5,099 bases of DNA, from the NCBI GenBank assembly GCA_007120485.1, contig SKNP01000187.1, forward strand, positions 1-5,099, written 5' to 3'. Below the pieces are notes generated by a model that was given only the letters and a program-made list of their open reading frames with translations, searched no databases and was not told where the DNA came from. The translations under genes and the position numbers were made by a program. The stretch is from Nitriliruptoraceae bacterium. GTDB lineage: Bacteria; Actinomycetota; Nitriliruptoria; Nitriliruptorales; Nitriliruptoraceae. Positions 1-4,723 of this stretch are shown in pieces. Each line of letters begins with the position of its first letter. The stretch's first letter is position 1.

Positions 1-1
1 C

Positions 2-619
2 GGGGCCGGCGAGCAAAGCGGGGCCGGCGGGGACGGCGGTGCTGGTGGGGACAGCGAGACGCTCACCGTCCGCCTACGGGTCCGCCGCGACGGCGCCCGC
101 ACCGTGACGGTCCACCCGTCGGTCCCCGCGGGCCACCTCGACGATGTCGAAGCTCGCGCGCGGTTCGACGTGGTCCTCCACGGTGCGACCGATGACCGCC
201 TGGACGTCGAGGTGGATGGCGTCCGTCGCCCGGTGACCGTGCTGCGCGACGCGGACGGGGGCACGCAGGTGGTGGTCGGCCGGCACCGTGTCGCGCTGAC
301 CTCGGTGCCACGGTTCGCCAGCGCCACCGAGCAGGTGCCGCAAGGAGCGACGCTGGCACCGATGCCGGGCACGGTCGTGGACGTCCCCGTGGCGGTCGGC
401 GACGCGGTCACGTCCGGGCAGCGCCTGGTGACCGTGGAGGCGATGAAGATGGAGCACCGCATCACCGCCCGGGTCGACGGCACCGTCGCCGAGGTGGCGG
501 TCACCGCCGGCCAGCAGGTGGACGCGGACGCGGTGCTGGTGGTGGTCGAGCCGGCCGACGACACCGGCGCGGCCGACGTCGCAGCCGATGCCGACCCGGC
601 GGCAGCCGACGGGGGATAG
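2..619 (+). CDS. Acyl-CoA carboxylase biotin-carrier subunit, C-terminal part (5' end outside window)
   Basis: Open from the window edge to TAG at 617-619, 205 visible residues. Residues about 95-185 form a biotinyl (BCCP) domain: a PMPGTV start, then the motif EAMKMEH. The lysine codon at 446-448 is the expected biotin attachment site, and a DGTV...AGQQV half follows, mirroring the first half of the barrel. The roughly 75 residues before it (LRVRRDG...VDGVRRPVTVLRDADG) are beta-rich and fit the BT/linker region of the alpha subunits of acetyl-/propionyl-/methylcrotonyl-CoA carboxylases. In those enzymes the lysine-bound biotin shuttles CO2 from the biotin carboxylase domain, presumably encoded upstream, to the carboxyltransferase partner in the cytoplasm. 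The first visible residues are a Gly/Ala-rich stretch, probably a flexible linker; the last ~20 are an acidic Ala/Asp-rich tail beyond the usual domain end. Substrate cannot be told from this part. A pyruvate carboxylase or a decarboxylase carrier domain is less likely but not excluded. Confidence 0.88.
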   Translation, partial: GAGEQSGAGGDGGAGGDSETLTVRLRVRRDGARTVTVHPSVPAGHLDDVEARARFDVVLHGATDDRLDVEVDGVRRPVTVLRDADGGTQVVVGRHRVALTSVPRFASATEQVPQGATLAPMPGTVVDVPVAVGDAVTSGQRLVTVEAMKMEHRITARVDGTVAEVAVTAGQQVDADAVLVVVEPADDTGAADVAADADPAAADGG

Positions 620-665
620 GTGCCCGCGAGCCCTCCCGCAGCGGACGGATCGCCGTGGAGCGCCG

Positions 666-698
666 CGGTGCACCGACCCCACCACCGTGGCTGCACCG
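666..698 (+). other. Inverted repeat after the carboxylase gene
   Basis: CGGTGCA at 666-672 and TGCACCG at 692-698 are perfect 7-bp inverted arms around a 19-nt spacer, 47 nt past the carboxylase stop. No T-run follows. It may be a weak factor-assisted terminator or chance in GC-rich DNA. Confidence 0.3.
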
Positions 699-744
699 GA
701 AGGGGACCTCGGGCCCTGGTCGGGGTACCTGCCCGCTGGTGAGA

Positions 745-766
745 TGGCAGGGGTCGCCTCCTGCCA
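745..766 (+). promoter_or_regulatory. Hairpin just upstream of the 785 start
   Basis: TGGCAGG (745-751) pairs perfectly with CCTGCCA (760-766). Adding G753-C758 and a G752-T759 wobble gives a 9-bp stem closed by a TCGC loop. It ends 18 nt before the ATG at 785, a gene with no visible Shine-Dalgarno. It could terminate the carboxylase transcript without a U-tract, or be a leader structure affecting translation of the next gene. The sequence alone does not decide which. Confidence 0.4.
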
Positions 767-784
767 GCCACGTTCGGGTCTGCC

Positions 785-1945
785 ATGTCGGTCTCGGAGT
801 CCGCTCGTCCGCACCCCACCCGGGTCCCCGGTGGCCGGACCAGTGGTCCGCCGTCGACGGGGCCCTGCCCGTTCCACCTCATCGTCGACCCGGTGGCGCG
901 GTTCCTCAACGCCGAACTGGTCGGCCACCCGGTCTACGACGCGATCGAACTGCAGTGGTTCGACGACCGCGAGCACGGCACCGGACTGCTGGCGTTCCTC
1001 TGCCGTCGCGACGGTCGGCTGGTCGACTACTACCCGAGCCCGGGGCTCGACCTGGCGGCGGAGCGCTACACCCTCGGCGGGGGGACGGGCGCCTGGACGA
1101 CGACCTGGTTCGACGACGACATCCTGGAGGTCGGGCCCGACGGGGTGCTGGCACAGGTGCGGTTCACCGACGTGGACGGCCGCACGATCGAGGTCCGCGT
1201 CGACGACCGCGACCCGACGCGTGGCCGAGGCTCGCAGGGGACCATGCTGGCGCCGGTCAGCGCCGGGATCGACCATCCGGGCTCGCTGCTGCTGGTGTGG
1301 ATGCACGACTTCGATCTCGTCCACGACACCGGTACGCCACCGCTGATCGCGATCGACGGCGAACCGGTCGACACCGGGCGGCTGCCCGGACGTCGCCTGC
1401 ATGGCCGGCACCTGATCAAGTACGCGGCGCCGCTGACCGCGGTGAGCGTCAACCCCGCCAGCGGGTTCCCCGACGCCCACCCGGATCCGGCGGACGTGCG
1501 GCGGGAACCCGGGACCGGCGCGATCGAGGCGGTGCTTGCCTCCGCGCCCGGTGCCCATGCGGAGCTGCGGTTCAACCCACCGTTGCCCGATCCGGCCGGC
1601 CTCCACCTCGACGACGAGGTGGTGACGCGCTGGCAGGTCGACGTCGACGGCACCGACCACGTCACCGGTGGCGTCGCGCTGGCACAACGGACCGACGACC
1701 GTGTCACGGTGACCATGGAGGTCACCGACCGGTGGCAACCGGGGCCCCTGCCGCCGTTGCTGCGGACGGTGACCCGCATCGTGCCGGTGTTCCGGCGTTG
1801 GCCCACGACCTACCGGTGGGTCGCGACCATCGACCTCGCGTCCGACGGTGTGGTCAGCTCCCACTGGGAGCGGACGTCCAACCGGCGGGGCGAGAGCTAC
1901 CAGCGTGCGACCTCGGGGAGGCGCCGCCGCAAGCGGCGTGCTTGA
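785..1945 (+). CDS. Conserved-looking protein of unknown function with basic C-terminal tail (386 aa)
   Basis: I do not recognise the family. The frame is blocked upstream by TGA at 740-742, and ATG 785 is the first ATG/GTG after it, but there is no clear ribosome binding site. The first ~28 residues (Pro/Ser/Gly-rich) look disordered, so the folded part may begin near residue 29. From there the sequence alternates short hydrophobic strands with Asp/Gly turns, suggesting a mostly beta protein of about two halves (roughly 30-180 and 205-365). Notable segments are the Trp/Asp-rich TTTWFDDD (105-112), LLLVWMHDFDLVH (168-180) and RWVATIDL (344-351). There is no signal peptide, membrane helix or nucleotide-binding motif, so it is probably cytoplasmic. 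The last residues, GRRRRKRRA (378-386), are almost all basic and might bind nucleic acid or acidic lipid (inference only). TGA at 1943-1945 lies 27 bp before the hydrolase gene, so the two are probably cotranscribed. Confidence 0.72.
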   Translation: MSVSESARPHPTRVPGGRTSGPPSTGPCPFHLIVDPVARFLNAELVGHPVYDAIELQWFDDREHGTGLLAFLCRRDGRLVDYYPSPGLDLAAERYTLGGGTGAWTTTWFDDDILEVGPDGVLAQVRFTDVDGRTIEVRVDDRDPTRGRGSQGTMLAPVSAGIDHPGSLLLVWMHDFDLVHDTGTPPLIAIDGEPVDTGRLPGRRLHGRHLIKYAAPLTAVSVNPASGFPDAHPDPADVRREPGTGAIEAVLASAPGAHAELRFNPPLPDPAGLHLDDEVVTRWQVDVDGTDHVTGGVALAQRTDDRVTVTMEVTDRWQPGPLPPLLRTVTRIVPVFRRWPTTYRWVATIDLASDGVVSSHWERTSNRRGESYQRATSGRRRRKRRA

Positions 1946-1963
1946 CTGGTCGGGTCTCGTACC

Positions 1964-1968
1964 GGGGG
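1964..1968 (+). promoter_or_regulatory. Ribosome binding site of the hydrolase gene
   Basis: GGGGG followed by four bases (TGGC) and ATG 1973. The same GGGGGT-N3-ATG arrangement precedes the HNH gene at 3065-3076, which supports both start choices. Confidence 0.5.
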
Positions 1969-1972
1969 TGGC

Positions 1973-2536
1973 ATGGCCGACGTGTTGCTCTTCCATCACG
2001 CGCACGGGCTGACCGACGGGGTCCGAGCCTTCGCTGATGACCTGCGGGCGGCCGGCCATCAGGTCACGGTGCCGGACCTCTACGACGGGCGACGCTTCGA
2101 CACCGTCGAGGAGGGGGTCGCGCACGCGGACGCCCTCGGTTTCGGCACGGTGATCGAACGGGGTGTGGCGGCCGCACAGGAGCTGCCCGCGGACCTCGTC
2201 TACGCCGGGTTCTCGCTGGGGGCGATGCCGGCCCAGTGGCTGGCGCAGTCGCGGGCCGGGGCCCGGGGCGCGTTGCTCTACCACTCGGCGGTCCCGATCG
2301 GCGAGTTCGGGGTCGGCTGGCCCGACCGTCTGCCCGTGCAGCTGCACATCATGGTCGACGATCCGTTCGACGATCTCGCCGTGATGGAGGAGCTGGCGTC
2401 CACCGCCGGCGGCGAGCTCTACACCTACGACGGCGACGCGCACCTGTTCACCGACCGGTCGCTCGCGGACTTCGATGCGGCCGCCGCCGAGCTCGTCCTG
2501 GGTCGGACGCTGGCGTTCCTGGCGCGGCTGGATTGA
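1973..2536 (+). CDS. Dienelactone hydrolase family alpha/beta hydrolase (serine-nucleophile type)
   Basis: A complete 187-aa single-domain alpha/beta hydrolase, the usual size for the small dienelactone-hydrolase (DLH) family. It opens with a core strand, VLLFHHAHGLT (residues 4-14), where the His/Gly region should shape the oxyanion hole. The nucleophile elbow is GFSLG with Ser81; the acid is probably Asp129 or Asp130 in MVDDPFD; the base is His157 in GDAHLF. Classical DLH uses Cys in a GxCxG elbow, whereas this actinobacterial-type subgroup carries Ser. The family cleaves ester, lactone or related bonds of small carbonyl compounds in the cytoplasm; the substrate cannot be inferred here. No signal peptide or membrane segment is seen. 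Start at ATG 1973 is supported by GGGGG four bases upstream. It lies 27 bp after the unknown 386-aa gene, so an operon is likely, and GC palindromes directly after its TGA suggest the transcript ends there. Confidence 0.85.
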   Translation: MADVLLFHHAHGLTDGVRAFADDLRAAGHQVTVPDLYDGRRFDTVEEGVAHADALGFGTVIERGVAAAQELPADLVYAGFSLGAMPAQWLAQSRAGARGALLYHSAVPIGEFGVGWPDRLPVQLHIMVDDPFDDLAVMEELASTAGGELYTYDGDAHLFTDRSLADFDAAAAELVLGRTLAFLARLD

Positions 2537-2546
2537 GCCGTACCGT

Positions 2547-2564
2547 CGGCGCCGGCCGGCGCCG
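2547..2564 (+). terminator. 18-bp perfect GC palindrome after the hydrolase gene
   Basis: CGGCGCCGGCCGGCGCCG reads identically on both strands and starts 10 nt after the stop codon. With the next hairpin (2577-2596) it forms a back-to-back pair of very stable structures without a T-run, like the U-less hairpins often found at gene ends in high-GC actinomycetes. Terminator function is inferred from position and stability only. Confidence 0.45.
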
Positions 2565-2576
2565 GTCCGTGTGTGC

Positions 2577-2596
2577 GCGCGCGCTCGTGCGCGCGC
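2577..2596 (+). terminator. GCGC hairpin with TCGT loop, second terminator-like element
   Basis: GCGCGCGC (2577-2584), loop TCGT, GCGCGCGC (2589-2596): an 8-bp stem with a four-base loop. It lies in an alternating pyrimidine-purine tract (2568-2584, then 2586-2596), a composition that favours Z-DNA. Likely reinforces termination of the upstream operon. There is no T-tract, so an intrinsic terminator of E. coli type is not supported. Confidence 0.4.
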
Positions 2597-2684
2597 CGAT
2601 CGGTGCGGATGTGCTCGGACACCGACGGAGCACTCGCAGCACGGCTTGCCGCGAGCCTCGGCCGCGCAGGCCCTGCTCGAGTGA

Positions 2685-2864
2685 CGCTGCTACCAGCGGC
2701 GTCGGCTCGACCGCGATCGGCCCTACGTCGGGCTCGTGCTGCTGACCAACGACACGTTGCGCCGTCATCGCTCCGATATCTCCGTCAGCCGGGTGCTCGC
2801 AGCCCTTGCACAGCAGCTCGAGGCCCATCCCGGCCATGACGGCGCCGGTTGGATCCGTTCGCTG
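2685..2864 (+). pseudogene. Possible C-terminal remnant of a PIN-like (DUF5615-type) toxin
   Basis: After TGA at 2682-2684 this frame reads about 60 residues that look like real protein: RRRLDRDRPYVGLVLLTNDT, then helix-forming RVLAALAQQLEAHPG, then GWIRSL. From memory this resembles the C-terminal half of DUF5615 PIN-like toxins, which typically carry a '..H.GLVLVT...' strand, a short basic segment, a helix 'vv.AL..LL...P' and a Trp near the end. The nuclease half with its acidic residues is not found in any frame upstream, where the GC hairpins sit. No start codon or ribosome binding site fits, and the frame runs on past the expected end to 3077. I read it as a decayed gene left from a toxin-antitoxin pair. 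It may instead be spurious coding potential in GC-rich DNA. Confidence 0.33.
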
Positions 2865-3012
2865 AAGAGCTCCTGCGTGGATGCGCCGATGGGCAGCGAC
2901 GGCGGCAGCTTGCCACCGAAGCTGCACCGGTGCTCGTCCTCGAGCGGGCCCTGCCGCCGCGAGGGTGGTGATCGGTGGTCGTTGGGTTCTCCACATGGTC
3001 CCCGACGGGTGT
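2865..3012 (+). other. Non-coding stretch upstream of the HNH promoter
   Basis: About 150 bp with no supported gene, RNA or repeat on either strand. Open frames crossing it have Arg/Ser/Pro-rich shadow-type composition. It makes up the last part of the gap between the hydrolase and HNH genes. Confidence 0.4.
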
Positions 3013-3042
3013 TTGACGGTCCGAACGTGTGTTCGGTACCGT
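3013..3042 (+). promoter_or_regulatory. Sigma70-type promoter of the HNH gene
   Basis: TTGACG (3013-3018, -35) and TACCGT (3037-3042, TANNNT -10) are separated by 18 bp, close to the optimum for the housekeeping sigma factor. Transcription should begin near 3049-3052, leaving a leader of about 22-25 nt before ATG 3074. The LexA box fills the spacer, so the promoter is probably off unless DNA is damaged. Confidence 0.68.
3021..3036 (+). promoter_or_regulatory. LexA operator (SOS box)
   Basis: CCGAACGTGTGTTCGG contains CGAAC-N4-GTTCG, a perfect match to the SOS box of Gram-positive and actinobacterial LexA; the arms are 6-bp perfect inverted repeats. It sits exactly between the -35 and -10 hexamers, where bound LexA would exclude RNA polymerase. 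RecA-stimulated LexA self-cleavage after DNA damage would derepress the gene. An extra half-site-like GTTCGGT (3045-3051) repeats the right arm 14 bp downstream. Several mycobacterial 13E12-repeat genes are known to have SOS boxes, which agrees with this gene's family. Confidence 0.8.
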
Positions 3043-3064
3043 GCGTTCGGTCTCACAGATGGAC

Positions 3065-3069
3065 GGGGG
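3065..3069 (+). promoter_or_regulatory. Ribosome binding site choosing ATG 3074
   Basis: GGGGG lies four bases before ATG 3074. The in-frame ATG at 3059 has no purine-rich sequence before it and would leave a leader of under 10 nt. The in-frame GTG at 3029 lies inside the promoter spacer. So 3074 is preferred. Confidence 0.55.
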
Positions 3070-3073
3070 TCCG

Positions 3074-4534
3074 ATGACCGCGACACGGCAGGTCGTAGGC
3101 CGGGAGGCGTTCGCGTCTCACCGGCACGCCTGGCCGGTGGCGCGAAGGTCGGGCGCACCGGCGATGTCCGGTCCTGGTACGTCGACCGTCCGGGTGCTCG
3201 GCGGGATCGCGCTGGCCTCGGAGCGCTCCGGTCGCTACGCCGCTGGCGACGACCTCCAGGGCGGTGACCCGGATGGTGGGTCGCTGTCGACGGGGATGCC
3301 GGCGGAGGAGCTGGTGGCGGCGATCGATCGTCTGCTCGCCGTTGCGGTCGATGGTCTGGATGAGGAGGCGATCACCGCCGAGTTGGAGGTGATCGAACTC
3401 GCGAGCCGTCGGTTGGACGCTCGTCGGTGCCGTCTCGCCTCGGCGATGGCGGCACAGCGTGCTGCGCAGGCGCAGCAGGAGGCGGACGCGAACGGGCAGG
3501 ATGGTCTCCGGGCGCGGCAGCGTGCCCGCCGTCAGGCCGAGGAGGAGCTGGCCAACCAGCATCGGTGGTCGAGGTCGGACGCCAAGCGGGCGACCAACAT
3601 CGGCGACCAGCTCGGCGATGACGACCAGTCCCAGGCCGCGTTCGACCAAGGGACGCTGCCGACCCGCCATGCGCAGCTGCTCGCCGACACGCTCAAGCAT
3701 CTTCACGGCGACCAACGGGAGGAGGCGAAGCGCACCCTGCTCGCGGCTGCCGCCGACGAGGACGCCCAGACGTTCGGGCGCACCTGCCGGCGGGTGCTGG
3801 CCTCCTTCGATGCAGCGGCGGCCATGCGTGGCGAGAACCGGCGTCACCAACGTCGTCGTGCGTCAGTGCACACCACCGATGATGGGATGTTGGCGGTCTC
3901 GGGTGAGTGGTCCGGTGTGGATGCGGAGGTGGTCGCGACCGCGATCGAGGCGTTCCGCCGCCCCGATCCGCCAGGGGTACACCGCACCGCACCGCAGCGC
4001 ACCGCGGACGCCGTCGTCGAGCTGGCCCGTGCGGCGCTACGCGCCGGGGACGCACCGACCGTGCACGGGGTCCGCCCCCATGTGAGTGTGCTCATCGACC
4101 ACGCGGCGCTGTTGGCCGACGCCCGCGCCGTCGCTGACGGCCAGATCGGCGCGCCGGTCGTGGTCGACACACCCTGGCTGGGGCCGCTGCCGTTCGCGGA
4201 GGTCCGGCGGCTGTTGGCTGATGCCGGCGTCTCACGACTCTTGGTCGACCCCGACCGGGTGCCGTTGGAGGCCGGCGAGGAGGTCCGCAACGTCCCCGCC
4301 GGGTTGTGGCGCTCGCTGGTCGCTCGAGACGGTGGCTGCATCGTCGAGGGCTGCCAGGCGCTGGCCGGCTGGTGCGATGTGATGCACCTGGCCCGCCCTT
4401 ACCGTCTCGAAGGCCGGCTCTCCCTCGACAACGCCGCGCTCGGCTGCCGACATCACCACCGGTGTTACGACCTGTACGGCTGGCAGCTCGACTGGGACGG
4501 GCGACGACCCCGCTTACGTCCGCCCCCGACCTGA
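3074..4534 (+). CDS. DUF222 (13E12 repeat family) protein with C-terminal degenerate HNH endonuclease domain
   Basis: 486 aa from ATG 3074. Residues 1-74 are variable. About 75-330 form the DUF222/13E12 region, including RWSRSDAKRATNIG (from 164), GTLPTRHAQLLADTL and the LAVSGEWSGVDAEVV segment near 271-285. Residues about 410-470 are an HNH unit: VPAGLWRSLVARDGGC, then LSLDNAALGCRHHHR and a final GW. Four cysteines that should hold a structural zinc are kept: C422, C427, C434, C458. The usual motif is C-D-x-H-H...N...C-R-R-H-H-x3-H-E-x2-W. Here the first His of the HH pair is Met437, His438 and Asn453 remain, H461-H462 are present, and the last metal-ligand His is Asp466. HNH domains of this type cut or nick DNA; this one may be weakened, altered or inactive. 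A Gln/Arg/Ala-rich helical segment (125-163) replaces the usual short loop. The gene stands alone behind a LexA-controlled promoter and converges on the antiporter gene. Its cellular role is not known; some relatives are associated with mobile repeats. Confidence 0.85.
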   Translation: MTATRQVVGREAFASHRHAWPVARRSGAPAMSGPGTSTVRVLGGIALASERSGRYAAGDDLQGGDPDGGSLSTGMPAEELVAAIDRLLAVAVDGLDEEAITAELEVIELASRRLDARRCRLASAMAAQRAAQAQQEADANGQDGLRARQRARRQAEEELANQHRWSRSDAKRATNIGDQLGDDDQSQAAFDQGTLPTRHAQLLADTLKHLHGDQREEAKRTLLAAAADEDAQTFGRTCRRVLASFDAAAAMRGENRRHQRRRASVHTTDDGMLAVSGEWSGVDAEVVATAIEAFRRPDPPGVHRTAPQRTADAVVELARAALRAGDAPTVHGVRPHVSVLIDHAALLADARAVADGQIGAPVVVDTPWLGPLPFAEVRRLLADAGVSRLLVDPDRVPLEAGEEVRNVPAGLWRSLVARDGGCIVEGCQALAGWCDVMHLARPYRLEGRLSLDNAALGCRHHHRCYDLYGWQLDWDGRRPRLRPPPT

Positions 4535-4572
4535 CGATCGCGGCGACCGACGACCCCGGATGCGGTCCGTTC

Positions 4573-4600
4573 CCGTGGCGCATGGCCTTCCTGGCCACGG
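4573..4600 (+). terminator. Hairpin between convergent genes
   Basis: CCGTGGC (4573-4579) pairs with GCCACGG (4594-4600) across a 14-nt loop, 38 nt past the HNH stop and in the gap between convergent genes. No T-run follows on either strand. A shared bidirectional terminator is plausible but unproven. The rest of 4535-4723 shows no supported gene. Confidence 0.33.
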
Positions 4601-4723
4601 CCTGCTTCCGTCGCGAGCCGCCCTTCTGAGTGCGTTGCGCTCGGTTCGCGGACGGATCTCCTGCATGCGGCCCTCGGTGGGCTCTTGGGCTGCGCCGCGC
4701 GCGTTCGTGGGCCGGCGGGTGGG

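Noticed and set aside
655..2037. Plus-strand 460-codon frame overlapping the unknown gene
   Set aside because: Arg/Pro/Gly-rich shadow frame that also overlaps the start of the hydrolase. The 785-1945 frame has far more protein-like hydrophobic patterning.
74..2443. Very long open frame on the minus strand (789 codons) across the carboxylase, unknown and hydrolase genes
   Set aside because: It is antisense to three well-supported plus-strand genes. Its composition (Arg, His, Pro, Val, Asp runs) is that of a mirror frame in GC-rich DNA, with no recognisable domain.
2573..2839. Small plus-strand frame (88 codons) in the intergenic gap
   Set aside because: Begins inside the GCGC hairpin and is Arg/Ala-rich throughout; no similarity recognised and no ribosome binding site.
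2537..3012. tRNA, small RNA or CRISPR in the long gap
   Set aside because: No cloverleaf with a T-loop GTTCRA pattern and no regularly spaced repeats were seen; only the two GC hairpins and the toxin-like reading frame stand out.
2448..3158. Minus-strand 236-codon frame over the intergenic region and promoter
   Set aside because: Low-complexity Arg/Pro/Ala sequence antisense to the toxin-like remnant, crossing the GC hairpins and the LexA promoter; no ribosome binding site or known motif.
3978..4008. CACCG/CGCACC short tandem repeats
   Set aside because: Lies within the coding frame of the DUF222 gene (HRTAPQRTAD) and is explained by codon bias; units are too short and irregular for a functional repeat.
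4670..4682. GCCC-TCGGT-GGGC hairpin near the antiporter stop as a terminator
   Set aside because: Only four base pairs and no T-run; expected by chance in sequence this GC-rich.
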